Assembly: GCF_020497125.1 (NCBI RefSeq)
Contig: NC_059079.1
Coordinates: forward strand, 6,169,053-6,233,052
Reading direction: 5' to 3'
Origin: Mauremys mutica
Lineage: Eukaryota; Chordata; Testudines; Geoemydidae
DNA length: 64,000 bases
Positions within the stretch are counted from its first letter, which is position 1, and every line of letters begins with the position of its first letter. A model generated the notes under the pieces. The model saw only the letters and a program-made list of their open reading frames with translations, was not told the DNA's origin and ran no database searches. Of the stretch, positions 1-39,350 are shown in pieces. The translations under genes were made by a program, and so were the position numbers.

Positions 1-230
1 AATTATTGTGGTGTACCAGAGAGACAAAGTGGATGAGGTAATATCTTTTATTGGACCAGCTTCTGGTGCTGAAAGAGACAAGTTTTTGAGCTTAGACAGA
101 GCTCTCCATCTGGTGTACCAGTCATTTGAACAGAACCCATGTCAATACAGAGATCTGCAACTTGCAAATGGCATTGCACTCTATGTACTGGTGTTGGGCA
201 TGTGTTGCCTACTCGACTTTCTGTTCTAAG
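1..230 (+). repeat. Dispersed repeat, truncated by window edge
   Basis: The stretch with 'gagacaaagtggatgaggta' followed by 'atatcttttattggacca' recurs near 22820 and 48015 in this window, so it is an interspersed element and the open frame in it is not a gene. It lies just upstream of the relic P450 exon, in what would have been intron 8. The family name cannot be assigned from sequence alone. Confidence 0.6.
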
Positions 231-276
231 AGGTAGGTGCCACTCATTCACAATCTCTGTCTTTGGTTCATTTTAG

Positions 277-352
277 GAGTGACCTTGTCAAGGTGCCTTA
301 CATCACTATGTGCATTAAGAGGAACCTTCACCTTCATCCTCCGGTACCTCTA
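277..352 (+). pseudogene. Relic exon 9 of a third CYP4 gene
   Basis: The segment follows an intact 'ttttag' acceptor and a pyrimidine-rich tract that resembles the end of intron 8 in gene B. Read in the exon 9 frame it encodes P-Y-I-T-M-C-I-K and later H-P-P-V-P, matching P-Y-T-T-M-C-I-K and Y-P-P-V-P of the intact paralogues. The essential K-helix ExxR motif is destroyed: K-E-T-L-R reads K-R-N-L-H (317-331). Similarity fades after the PPVP codons near 350, where LTR-like sequence begins. No exon 10-12 equivalents were found between here and gene A. This is a dead fragment of a tandem P450 copy. Confidence 0.8.
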
Positions 353-358
353 TGTATG

Positions 359-720
359 TATGTAAACACATTCCTAAGAGATGGTAGAGGAACACACCGA
401 TCCCTCATAAGATAAGGATGAGGTGACAGGATAACGGATGAGGATGTTTTGTTCGAACTAGCAGGTACAAGGTATAGGGTGGTAATGAACAACTTCTGGA
501 GTGTAACATATCTTTATCAATGTATAAAAGGAGATGACAAAGGAGGGGCAACTTTGTGCTTGCCGAGGGGTCAGCCTCCTGATGTGCTGATGGAGCTGGT
601 ACCATTATCTCGAGCATACGAGTGTTAGTGTCCACTGAGCTGGGGCACTAGCACCGTGCTTTGTCACCAATAAACCTGGCCAAGCCCTTTTGCCACCAAA
701 TTGAGCCTGTGATCTTTCTT
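359..720 (+). mobile_element. Possible decayed endogenous retroviral LTR
   Basis: A TATA-like TATAAAA sits at 523-529 and an AATAAA polyadenylation signal at 669-674, spaced as in a retroviral LTR. A region with a gag-like late-domain motif follows at 1498-1713. The left limit near 359 is a guess (a TG dinucleotide just after the relic exon). No second LTR, primer-binding site or clean target duplication was identified. Confidence 0.35.
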
Positions 721-1114
721 TATCAGGGTCTGCCGACTCAGCCAGCTGTGCTCTCTGCTAATGCAGCTGACATTGGAGATCTGGAAACAGCAGCACCTAG
801 CGGACTTAACTCGATGGACGTGGTGAACTCGATGGTTGTTTTGGTTAGTGGCGAGCTACCCACTCTTAGAGTTGCAACCTTAGATGGCAGAAAACTCTGA
901 GTTAGGAAATCCCCTTATCCCCTCCCTTCAGATCCTCACTGTTTGATGAGGAATGGACACGCTAAGTAATGAGTAAAGATGGCCCATATTAGGTTTAAAA
1001 AGAAAGCGAGGAAACATGGACTGGAATCTGTAAGGCTATTGAAGTGACTGTAACCTTGAATAATAATAAGAAGAAGAAATGTAGAATATTGCAAACTATG
1101 GGTAGGTCCATTAG

Positions 1115-2030
1115 ATGACTGAAACAACACGCCACAAAATTGGCAGGGCAAGTAATAGAGACAAAAAAAAGAGCAGAGGCAACAGAAGGAATGGAGCACT
1201 GGAAAACACAAGCGCTACTGGCAGGGCAGTAAGCAGTTCAGATACATGGTATGCTGCAGCAAGCACAGGAGCAGAACAGAAAATTGGAATCAGCTTTAGA
1301 GAATCTGCAAAAAAGAGAAGTGCTGTTCCCTGCTATAAATCTGGGTGAGCAGCAACAGGTTTTGGGTACTTATACTGTGCCCGGAGGATGGGGACAGAAA
1401 TGGAAAAAGGTGGCCTTGGAAAACTGAAAGATGGAACCTGGGATGATTGAAATGGGGACGTGTGGAATGACCCAGACCAATAATCATTGGGTAGTCCATG
1501 CAGGGGGCCTCCGCACCCCAACCGCCACCTTATGATGAGAGACCGCAGGTTCTGGCAAATCCTAAATCAAGACCTAGCATGGTACCTGTCAGAACGGGAA
1601 AAGCAAGTGCACAGGAGGGGGAAGAAGCAAACAATACTTTCACTAGATTGGTAAATCAGTTGGAGGAGGAAATGGAACCGTTAGCAGTGCACATTAGGCG
1701 ACAGGGGCTGTGACTTGATCGCAGGGGAGTGGATAGAAAAGGATTTTAAAGTGAAAACCCAAGAGTGCGTGGGTTAGCACCTAGAACTGAGGCAGCGTGC
1801 TGCCCGGAAACAGTTAACTGCAGCCGGGAAGGCCACTCCAGCAATCCATTTGGCAGGCAGACAAAAGCAACAGACACTGCGGGGAACAAATTCAGGTTTT
1901 TCAGGAGCAGGTAGCAACCCTCACTCTCCTGTGAGAGCCAGGATCAAAACCAGGAGTCCGAGTTGCCAGTCCCCTGCTCTAACCCATGGAGGCCCCCTCA
2001 GAGCTCATAATATAACCATTTTTCTCAGAT
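1115..2030 (+). mobile_element. Possible decayed endogenous retrovirus gag region
   Basis: Short open frames broken by stops run through here. The frame at 1498-1713 is proline-rich and contains a PPPY motif (1522-1533), the late-budding motif found in many retroviral Gag proteins, followed by a charged glutamate-rich segment. With the LTR-like stretch upstream this suggests an old, broken provirus. No protease, polymerase or envelope homology was recognised. The call rests on one short motif and context. Confidence 0.3.
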
Positions 2031-4950
2031 AGTTTTGCACACCACTTAAGCTTTCCTTCATATCCTCTGTGAGTTGGCTAAACTCACTGCTGCAGCTGCT
2101 GCTGCTGCGGCTTGGCTCAGGTCTCCCTCCCTTCCTAGGCTGCTCCCCACCCCCTCCCCTCACTTCTGCCCTCTCTTTGTTTTAAATATTAAAAGTCATA
2201 GTTATTACAGGGTTCAGAACCCCCATCACAGAAAGAAATGGAGCAACTGAAAAAACCAAAAGAAATAATCAAAATGCATAAGGTGGTAACATTACTTTAA
2301 ATAACTCCAGTAAATTCATTATTTTAAGAGTATTTCCAGCTGTTGCATTCCTGAAGTGTTAACTTCCTTGATGATATGGTTGCCAAGCAACAGAAATGTT
2401 AACTCTGCTTCTAATCTTAGTCATTAACTAATATTTGAAACATGGGTTTTCCTTATTTCCACATAGTAGCGTTTTTACAATAAAAGTCATATGAAGCAAT
2501 GGAAACTGCCATAAGTTAATGAAATTAATACAACAACTTTATAGGCATTTGTATCAATTCTTATTAAAAGTTTTAAATAAAAGGGTAATAACTTGCCTAT
2601 CTAAATATTTAACTCTTTTGTTTACCTATCTGCTTTCTAAAATGCATTGCCTTAATAACTTTAAGCTCATAATGCCTTATCTTGTACAGCTATAAATACA
2701 ATTCTGGCACCGTTCATCTTTAATTATAAGTTTGCCCTGTATGTCATGTATGTTGTCCTCTCTCATCATATGTTATGTGTGTTACATGCCTAATTTTTTG
2801 TTTGTTTTTACTTTGTTGCAACAAAAGCCAATTTGATACTCATTTTTTATATGTGGTATCACACTATTTTAATATTATGGTTGAATTATAACCATCATAA
2901 TCCCAATTAATTTTTGCAATGCCCCAAAAGGCCTCAGTTATAGATGTAGGTACATAAATTTGTGCCTCAGTTAATACTTTAATTACAAACAAAAAGGGTT
3001 CTCTTTTATTAATCAAAAGCTTTTTAGTTCAAATTAAAAACTTCAACATTAATGCAAAGTTCATATTAAGAAAATGTCAGTTCCTTTTCTGGGGTTTTGA
3101 TAAACTTGTTTGTGCCTTTATTAAATATTAAAATATAGTTATAGGAATGTTATAGCAAAAATGTCAAAAAATATAAAAATATTTACTAGGACTGCTTATG
3201 TTGCAAAATGTTAAAGTGAACCAAACAATTTCAGCAAGTTTCCACATTTGTCTCCCAAACACAACCAAGTGTCATGAAAATTTAATACCCTCAAGGAGTT
3301 TGCATTTAAAATTCATTTGGGTTTAATTTTTATGCTATTTTCTTTTATGTTATGTTAAGAAGAAATAGAGGCTGTTAAAGTTTGTGCTTTCAAGCCGTTA
3401 ACAAAAGGTGATTGCTATCAGAAATAAGTAACTACAAAGTTCTGTTACTAACTCTTTCACTAAAACAGAAAGCTCAGCAGGGGAGAGCAATACACCTTCT
3501 CACAGAAGCTAGTGAGCATCTATTTTAGCAGTCAAGCACTATATTTATTATGAAAAAATTAGTAATGCACATTAAGTGAAAATGCCTGTCTATGCAACAA
3601 CTGTAAGAGCATCTAAAACAGGTATATTGAAGCTAAAGAATTGGGAAAATCAGAACAAAAGCACAGCTTGTGCTATAGAAGACTTGATCCCTATTATATT
3701 GTAAACAAGCTAAGTTAACATGTATTAAACTTGGGTTATTGAAAATAAGAAAAATGTAAAATGAAAAGACTTGATTGTGTTAACCAAATTAAGCTGTTTA
3801 AGGGTGCATCTGAAATACTGAAGACACCACAGGATATCAGTGCACAGTGAAGAAACTCCTGGATGTCAGAAGAAAGAAAAATAAAGTGCTTTATAAATAA
3901 CAGACTGGTCAGCCACATCTCATCCTACCCTATATGGACAGTTAACTGCAAACAACTATAAACCACAAGCTGGGCCAGGTCTGTTAGTTAAACAGTGTGC
4001 TACTAAACAAAGTGAGTTCATGTGCCGGTCATTTTAAATCTTTCTCCCTGAAATATGGCTGAATTTGGTTAGTGTGTAAAAGCAAATCTATCATTACCAT
4101 ATACTTCTTTGTTAATTAACATACTAGCATCTTATCAGGAATATGCACAAGACTCAAGGGCTGGGTAAAAGACTATTCTACAGCATGGTATGTTTCAAAA
4201 TAGGAGACTCCAAAATCTAGACGGAATTATTGGTTAAATTTCAAGATTATTTAAACCTGGAATATCCATTTGGAACAGAGGCAACATGAAATATATATAA
4301 CTATTGTGACCACTAGGTAGTGGAAACTGTCTCTGAATCCATAATTCATGATATTGATGATCTGGTTACCAAAGAAACAGTACACGATTTACAACGTGCA
4401 TCATACTGCTAAACTATTAAATCAAACACAAGTAAAAATGAACAAGCTACTTGCAGCAAACAATGTGAAGGCAAGGAAAAACTGGATTGGTAAAGAAATT
4501 ATTTGTACTGCTTATGAGAGTTGCATAGTAGCTACCATAATTAACTCATCAGAGAATATTTTTAAAAGGAAAGTTGCCTGACCTTATTAGTAATAAATAG
4601 CCAACTGGGATTGCCCTCAGGGTATAACAAAAACAGTGGTAAATTGGCAATGTTCCAAATTGTGTAGACAAATTCCTTGTTACTACCAGTCATAACTGGG
4701 GGTCAGTGACACTGCATCCGAACTGAGACACATTATTCAAAACAATCTTGTTCAGTGTCTGGTTCCCAATATTGAATCCTGACACAGCAATATTTGTAAA
4801 GTGGTTACTGTCTATCCAGTAGTGTATCTGGAAGACAGCAGTTACAAGAAACAAGTGCATCTGAGTCAGCTTGTTGACCTGAATTTGACGAGTTAGCTGT
4901 TATGGCTTGCCACTGATCATATCAGACCAAAAGATTTATAGGTTCTTGTC
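2031..4950. other. AT-rich intergenic DNA, no gene seen
   Basis: About 2.9 kb of AT-rich sequence in which I recognise no exon, RNA gene or named repeat. The open frames here (for example 4348-4581 plus and 3736-3918 minus) are short and resemble no family I know. It may hold the decayed interior of a retroelement, but nothing shows this directly. Confidence 0.5.
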
Positions 4951-4959
4951 CAATTCAGA

Positions 4960-5610
4960 CTACAGGGTTCAGGGACTCAGAGAGTTCTATATCAGGAGAC
5001 GACTCTTGGGGTGCTTGGCAAAAACACTGACACCGAGGACAATACCAAATTGATAAAACTTTATTGAGATTAACAAAAGAATAATAAATGCTATGAAACT
5101 TATGACTCCAAAACAGTAAAAGAATTCCAAAACTCCTGCTGTTCCAAAACATTCCTATTGTAAGTACCTTAACCTAACATACTCACACTCTTCCTTGAGG
5201 ACCCGGTAATAGGAGGTGAAGGACCTGGTATGCCCGGTAACAGGATGGTGCTGGCTTCCCCAACAGTTAGGAATGTTGAGTAGTTATACTATACTGCACA
5301 AGCTGAGCTGATAGCGTGATAGAAGATAGATAAAAAGATAGTCTATAGAATATAGGAGAACAAAGAAAAGAAAGAGCTACAGGAAAAAGCACTCAAAGAA
5401 AAAGAAGCTCCAGAAAAAGTACTAGGAAAAAGCTCCCGACTTCTTCCATACAAGGTATTTCATAGGATCCTGACACTCTGTAATTCAAGCCCAACCTACT
5501 ATACCCAATGCAATGGTAACTAATAATACACTCCTTTGTAGGGGCTTATCATGGCAGCTAACAAAGAAGAGGAGGGAAACCTCAGCTTGCCTGCTGCCTT
5601 TATACTCAAG
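4960..5610 (-). mobile_element. Possible LTR of a retroelement, minus strand
   Basis: Read on the minus strand, there is a TATA-like GTATAAAGG near 5590, an AATAAA followed by a T-rich run at about 5060-5067, and a GT-rich stretch just after it, as at the R/U5 border of an LTR. No terminal duplication was found and no coding region could be attached, so the call is tentative. Confidence 0.25.
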
Positions 5611-5614
5611 CCAT

Positions 5615-7260
5615 GCACGGTATATTATTATTCATAAATTCATAGATTCTAGGACTGAAAGAAACCTCGAGAGGTCATTGAGTCCAGTCCCCTGCCCTCA
5701 TGGCAGGACCAAATACTGTCTAGACCATCCCTGATAGACATTTATCTAACCTGCTCTTAAATATCTCGAGAGATGGAGATTCCACAACCTCCCTAGGCAG
5801 TTTATTCCAGTGTTTAACCACCCTGACAGTTAGGAACTTTTTCCTAATGCCCAACCTAAACCTCCCTTGCTGCAGTTTAACCCCATTGCTTCTTGTTCTA
5901 TCTTTAGAGGCTAAGATGAACAAGTTTTCTCCTTCCTCCTTATGACACCCTTTTAGATACCTGAAAACTGCTCTCATGTCCCCTCTCAGTCTTCTCTTTT
6001 CCATACTAAACAAACCCAATTCTTTCAGCCTCCTTCACAGGTCATGTTCTCTAGACCTTTAATCCTTCTTGTTGCTCTTCTCTGGACCCTCTCCAATTTC
6101 TCCACATCTGTCTTGAAATGCGGTGCCCAGAACTGGACACAATACTCCAGTTGAGGCCTAACCAGCGCAGAGTAGAGCGGAAGAATGACTTCTTGTGTCT
6201 TGCTCACAACACACCTGTTAATGCATCCCAGAATCATGTTTGCTTCTTTTGCAACAGCATCACACTGTTGACTCATATTTAGCTTGTGGTCCACTATAAC
6301 CCCTAGATCTCTTTCTGCCATACTCCTTCCTAGACAGTCTCTTCCCATTCTGTATGTGTGAAACTGATTGTTCCTTCTTAAGTGGAGCACTTTGCATTTG
6401 TCTTTATTAAACTTCATCCTGTTTACCTCAGACCATTTCTCCAATTTTCCAGATCATTTTGAATTATGACCCTATCCTCCAAAGCAGTTACAGTCCCTCC
6501 CAGTTTGGTATCATCTGAAAACTTAATAAGCGTACTTTCTATGCCAATATCTAAGTCGTTGATGAAGATATTGAACAGAGCTGGTCCCAAAACAGACCCC
6601 TGCGGAACCCTACTTGTTATACCTTTCCAGCAGGATTGAGAACCATTAATAACTACTCTCTGAGTACGGTTATCCAGCCAGTTATGCACCCACCTTATAG
6701 TAGCCCCATCTAAGTTGCATTTGCCTAGTTTATTGATAAGAATATCATGCGAGACTGTATCAAATGCCTTACTAAAGTCTAGGTATATCACATCCACCGC
6801 TTCTCCCTTATCCACAAGACTTGTTATCCTATCAAAGAAAGCTATCAGATTGGTTTGACATGATTTGTTCTTTACAAATCCATGCTGGCTATTCCCTATC
6901 ACCTTACCACCTTCCAAGTGTTTGCAGATGATTTCCTTAATTACTTGCTCCATTATCTTCCCTGGCACTGAAGTTAAACTAACTGGTCTGTAGTTTCCTG
7001 GGTTGTTTTTATTTCCCTTTTTATAGATGGACACTATATTTGCCCTTTTCCAGTCTTCTGGAATCTCTCCTGTCTCCCATGATTTTCCAAAGATAATAGC
7101 TAGAGGCTCAGATACCAACCCTATTAGCTCCTTGAGTATTCTAGGATGCATTTCATCAGGCCCTGGTGACTTGCAGACATCTAACTTTTCTAAGTGATTT
7201 TTAACTTGTTCTTTTTTTATTTTATCTTCCAAACCTACCCCCTTCCCATTAGCGTTACTA
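5615..7260 (-). mobile_element. CR1 LINE, 5'-truncated, reverse transcriptase part
   Basis: Minus-strand reading gives the C-terminal part of a CR1 ORF2. The frame at 7232-6423 carries reverse transcriptase motifs in order: [32 protein letters not shown] and the catalytic block reading F-S-D-D (6510-6521) where CR1 normally has FADD. The reading then shifts frame near 6430 and again near 6020, continuing at 6444-6025 and 6019-5720, so the copy is dead. The 3' untranslated end runs to about 5615. The element stops abruptly near 7260, a usual LINE 5' truncation. Confidence 0.93.
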
Positions 7261-7942
7261 TTACTTTCCTACTGGGCCCAAACCTGAGGTCTTTATGAAT
7301 GAAAATTACCTGTAAGCTGAGTTTCTTTGTGATGTTGTTGCATGTCATAGTTATGGGTAATGCACCAACCTTCCAAACAGTGCTCATCAGAGCACCCATG
7401 CACTTCCCCTGCCCTTCCCCTCAGGTCTTAGACTGTTCTGAGGGTGAGGGTATACAAGGGAGTCCTGCGCCCTCTATCTTTCCACTACAAACCCAGAGAA
7501 ACCACAGCAGGACACCGACAAAGAGAAGAAGGTGGATGGGAAGTAGGAATATGTAGAGTCATCTCAAAGAGCTCCATTTACAAGCAATTAACCCTAATTT
7601 CTTCTTCAAGTGGCTTGGCATATTTGCACTTATGGGTAGTTTGTCAAGCAGTGCTGAAGACGCAGGAGGAGGGAAGCGGAATCCTAATTAAATAATGATT
7701 GGAGCACTGCTCTACCAAATCCAGCATCCACTCTCGAAGGCAGAACCAAAGCGCAAAGTTTAGTAAAGGTATGAGCAGCCTTATAGATTTTCTCTGATAG
7801 GAACATGTTTAAGGCAAGCAAAACATGCCACCACCGGCCTAGTAAACTGAGACCTTACAAAAGTAGGCACAGGTACTGCCAATGATATGGTTTTTAACCC
7901 ATCTGGAAATAGTCTGAGCAGAAAGTCACATATGATTATGGG

Positions 7943-8328
7943 TAAGGTTAAGATTTTGTCACAGTTATTTTTAGTAAAAGTCAGGGACAGGTCATGGACA
8001 ATAAACAAAAATTCATGGAAGCCTGTGACTTGTCCCTGACTTTTTCTACAAATAACTGTGACAAAGTGGGGCTGATTGGGGGGGATGAGAGCTCAAGACC
8101 TGCTGCAGGTCTGGAGGGTGGGGGTCCAGCACACACCACCGCAGTAGATGACAGCTCTGGGGTTCCCCCGATTGCCGTGGTGGCTGAGAGCTGCGGGTGG
8201 CCCCTGCCACACACAGTTGCTGAGATCTCTAGGAACGCTGACGGCTCCAGTCCCACCAGGGCTGAAGTGGAAAATGTCACAGTGGTCTCTGTGACTTCTG
8301 TAATCTCTATGAAATAATCTTAGCCTTA
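7943..8328. mobile_element. Non-autonomous DNA element with internal hairpin
   Basis: The ends are imperfect inverted repeats, TAAGGTTAAGAT on the left and ATCTTAGCCTTA on the right. Inside, 7970-8065 folds back on itself around a centre near 8015: 'cacagttattt' and 'gtcagggaca' on the left mirror 'tgtccctgac' and 'aaataactgtg' on the right. The open frames on both strands are products of this symmetry and not genes. No clear target duplication was found. Confidence 0.6.
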
Positions 8329-8329
8329 G

Positions 8330-10212
8330 TTATTAGCATAAGAAACAACCAAGATGATTTCCTAAAACCCTTTGTTCTATTTAAATAATATGCTAAACCC
8401 TTTCTAACATCTCAAGTATGTGACACAGATTCCCTTTTATTAGTATGCAGTTTGGGGAAAAATACCAGTAAATTTAGTCTGACATGAAACTCAGATACTA
8501 TTTTTGGTTAAAAACCTGGGATCAGGTCTAAGATCCACTTTGACTTTGTGAAGGCTTATCGGCCATCAAAGCAAGCAATTCACTCACCCGTCTGGCTGAT
8601 GGTTATAGCAATAATAAACAGTTTTGACAGATAAATAAAACAAAGACCACTGTGCTAAGGGTTCAAATGGCGGCTTCATAAGCACTGATAAGATTAATTT
8701 AAGGACCCTTTGTGGAAGCAGATCCCTTAAAGGGGGATACATGTTATACAACTCCTTCATAAACCTTTAACTGTATTGTGCACAAATAATGACCTTTGTG
8801 CTAAGCTGAGAAAGCTGCCCAATAAACTCTTAGGAGAGGAAATAGATAACCCTTCAAACGTTCAGTACACTAAAATCTCTAAAACACAAGGAATAGAAGC
8901 TCTGACTGTTGAATGAGATCTTCCCCACATCCAAGAAACAAATCTAGTCCCTTCAAACAATGACTCTGGGTCAGTTCATCCTGTTCCAAGCAGGCATAGA
9001 CAACCTGGTAGTTATAAACAACGGGGGTGGCCATGCTATACAAGTGCTCCCACTGTTCCTGCCCCTGCTGGAGCTGTACTGGGAGTAGCTACAATGGGAA
9101 ATTTCTAAGAGGAACATCAGACTGTATCAAAGGCCTAAGAGATCTTAACCCTAGATCTACGGAGGCTTAGAGCATCTTCCCACTGAGTTCTGGGCAAGGT
9201 CCCTGCATCTAGCCGAACTGCACTTAAGAAAGAATCCAGGGCAGGGGAAGAAATGCAACCTAAGTGAAATTTCCGCTGCCTTAAGCAGCCTAAGGGCTGC
9301 TTTAAATTACTCTGGCAAGAGCAGTTCCATAGGGATTTCCCTACTGACTGGGAATCACTGGAAGACAGAATACAAAGAAGTAATTGCAAAAATAGTTCAG
9401 TTCTGCCCCTCCTGCTCCTGGACCTCCCAGAAAAGTCCCATCCAGCTATGGGTGGAGCAGGTGGCATAGAACTGTTTATACCAAGTTTGCTGTACCCAGG
9501 GACTCATTGTGTGTCAGAGCCGACATGTTGGGAGAGATCTCTGTGCCCTTTGTACCACCAGACAAACACAAAGCTGCCAGGAATTGGCTCTGAGGATGCC
9601 CAGTCATTTGCAGGAGGCCCATAGACTCTCACAGGATCTAGCCTTTTGTAAAACAGGAGTGCACACTGTGTCTAGGTTTCAATGAATTCAAACACTCACC
9701 TCTTCTTTAAGGTTAAGTAAGTAACACCTGTAAATTTCTGCAGTTCCATTAGCCTTAAAAAAAACAGTAAATAACAGCTCAGTGGGACAGCTCCCCAGCT
9801 GATAGAGCTGCATTGAAGTCAATGGAGCCACTCTGATTTACATCAGTTGAGGATCTGGCCTAGATGACCTTGGGACTCAAAAGGACAAAGAATTTTAACT
9901 CAACTCTTAATTGCTGGTTTGTTCTAAGCTAAGGAATGCATTGGGACCCAGAGACCTTTGAGCTACTGGACTTGTTACAGGACCATGGGCAAGTCAGCAG
10001 GTCAAGCTTTTCGAAACTGAGGGCTTGATTCTGATCTCACTTACAACAATGTAAGTCTGGTGTAAACTCCGCTGAAGCCAATAGAGTCACAATCCTTTAC
10101 CCCTGGTGAAAGCGACTGGAGAATCTAGCCCTTGGTGTCTAAGGTTAGGCACCCGATTACTGTCCCAGTCTCCTTGCCCAGCCAGTCCCAGTATCCTCTC
10201 ATCCCCACTCAC
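8330..10212. other. Intergenic DNA with short foldback repeats
   Basis: No gene or RNA seen. Two stretches, about 9775-9865 and 10020-10135, carry the dispersed short repeat marked by 'tgaagtcaatggagcca' and 'ggatctggcc', related to sequences near 21890, 35650, 50440 and 63710. The remaining sequence, including an unrecognised 110-codon frame on the minus strand at 9135-9467, resembles nothing I know. Confidence 0.4.
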
Positions 10213-10217
10213 AGTCC

Positions 10218-11161
10218 TGTGATGTTGTTAATATAACCTGTGACCGTACAGATCATTATTGGTGCAACCACTGTTATATATTTGCAGCAAATATTGTACA
10301 AAGCTTCTTGAGAAAGGAATTTGCAAGTTAAGTGCCCAGTCAAGAAACACTTAACTGACAACAGACCTTGGAAGACTCCAATCCACATAAGAAGTCTTCC
10401 TGAGAACATTCAAGATAGCATATGAGCAATGGTTGCCACCTGCAAAGAAATGAGCTATGCATGGACATGTGGCTTGCCCATGTGACTCCAGGCTCCATCT
10501 TGCTGCTGTGGTCTTCCACAGGGCAGAGGATATAAAAGGCCCTGGAAATCCCTCCATTTTGTCTTCAATCCTGCTTCTTGCCTCTGGAGGGACTTTGCTA
10601 CAAACTGAAGCTCTGACCAAAGGACTGAATGACCCATCCCAGCTGTGGTGTACTCCAGAGACTTGATTTGAACTTGCAATTTTTTCCATCACTGCTACAA
10701 GCCTGAACCAAGAACTTTGTCATTATTGTATGTAATTGATTCCTTTTAACCAATTCTAGCTCTCACCTATATCTTTTTCCTTTTATGAATAAACCTTTAG
10801 ATTTTAGATTCTAAAGGGTTGGCAACAGCGTGATTTGTGGGTAAGATCTGATTTGTATATTGATCTGGGTCTGGGACTTGGTCCTTTGGAATTGGGAGAA
10901 CCTTTTTTCTTTACTGGGGTATTGGTTTTCATAATCATTTGTCCCCATAACAAGTGGCACTGGTGGTGATACTGGGAAACTGGTGTGTCTAAGGGAATTG
11001 CTTGTGTGACTTATGGTTAGCTAGTGGGTAGAAGTTTGGCTGGTTTGGTTTGCCTTGGTGTGCAAAGGAACCCCAGCCTTGGGCTGTAACTGCCCTGCTT
11101 TAAGCAATTTGTCCTGAATTGGCACTTTCAGTTGGGTCCCACCAGAACCAGCATCATTACA
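10218..11161 (+). mobile_element. Solo LTR of an endogenous retroelement
   Basis: A 944-bp segment begins TGTGATG and ends ATTACA, with identical 5-bp flanks AGTCC at 10213-10217 and 11162-11166, the TG...CA structure and target duplication of an integrated LTR. Inside are a TATA box (10531-10537, TATAAAA) and an AATAAA signal (10788-10793) followed by a T/G-rich region, the usual U3-R-U5 order on the plus strand. No internal coding sequence flanks it, so it is a solo LTR left by recombination. It ends about 680 bp upstream of the gene A start codon. Confidence 0.8.
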
Positions 11162-11837
11162 AGTCCATGTTTCTCTTCCTTCTCCTCTTAGTTCCTTTTT
11201 CCAAACTGCTCCCCTCTCCCTAGGATCTGAGTCTTGTTCCCTGATTCTAAACAGGGAGGTCACTCCCCCACATTGCCTGCTACCAGCAGGCAGACACCAG
11301 AATGGCAAATGTCAGCCCGAACCGTTTAAGTAAAGCAACTGAAAATGGTCTGATAATGGGAAGTGTTGGATAGCACCACCTGTGACTGAGGTTATCAGCC
11401 CCCCATATTATATATATACATGTCTGTATGTGTGTGTGTGTTTATAAATACATACAAAGGTCTCTGTCTATATATGTAAAAATAATGACTGGAATTCACT
11501 TCACCGGCTGGTTTAACAGAATACGAGTGTACTGATCTTCAGACCATGCTGCAAAGTCCATCTATTTACTTGTGTGTTGTGGGGAGGGGCTCAGCACTGG
11601 ACTGCTATCCGTTTACCTCTGGCCACTGAGCATTTCTCCTCAAGCCTGTGTGATCTCTGATAGGTCGCATGACATTTATGGTTTCTATCTGGGCGGTTTG
11701 GCTCTGTAACCGGATATCTCAGAGCCAGTCCAGCCCTGGCTCTTCACTCCAGCTCCCACTGCACACAGGGATAAGTGCGTGTGTGTATAGATTGTGAATT
11801 CAGTGCATATGCAAGAGAGACAAAGGCTGACAGCACC
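11162..11837 (+). promoter_or_regulatory. Upstream region of gene A with short upstream ORF
   Basis: This stretch between the solo LTR and the start codon must hold the proximal promoter and 5' leader unless an upstream non-coding exon exists. A TG/TA-rich simple repeat occupies 11405-11445. Just before the start codon, 'ggctgacag' (11825-11833) is shared with gene B (48721-48729), suggesting conserved leader sequence. An ATG at 11809 opens a 10-codon upstream frame whose TGA (11839-11841) overlaps the main ATG (11838-11840). No convincing TATA box was picked out. Confidence 0.45.
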
Positions 11838-39157
<27,320 letters not shown>

Positions 39158-39262
39158 TATCTTTGCTATTTCATGCTGAAACTATCTTTGATATTTTTTC
39201 TTCAGCAAAGCTTGCAAGTCACAAGACTTTCTAAGTAGATTTGCTCATCTTAAATATGAGGA

Positions 39263-39350
39263 ATCTGAAGAAGTGGGTATTCACCCACGAAAGCTCATGC
39301 TGCAAAACGTCTGTTAGTCTATAAGGTGCCACAGGATTCTTTGCTGCTTG
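39263..39350 (+). repeat. Penelope-like 3' tail fragment in gene A 3' region
   Basis: 'gaagtgggtattcacccacg' with 'aaagctcatgctgcaaaac' and 'taaggtgccacaggattctt' is the same tail as at 41023-41113. It begins about 105 bp after the stop codon and would lie in the 3' UTR if the AATAAA signals at 39994 or 40058 are used. Confidence 0.7.

Noticed and set aside
6423..7232. 269-codon minus-strand frame as a cellular gene
   Set aside because: It carries reverse transcriptase motifs of CR1 and continues into CR1 3' sequence after frameshifts.
11775..11837. N-terminal extension of gene A in frame upstream of the ATG
   Set aside because: The open stretch begins with GTG, not ATG; 11838 is the first in-frame ATG and aligns with the gene B start.
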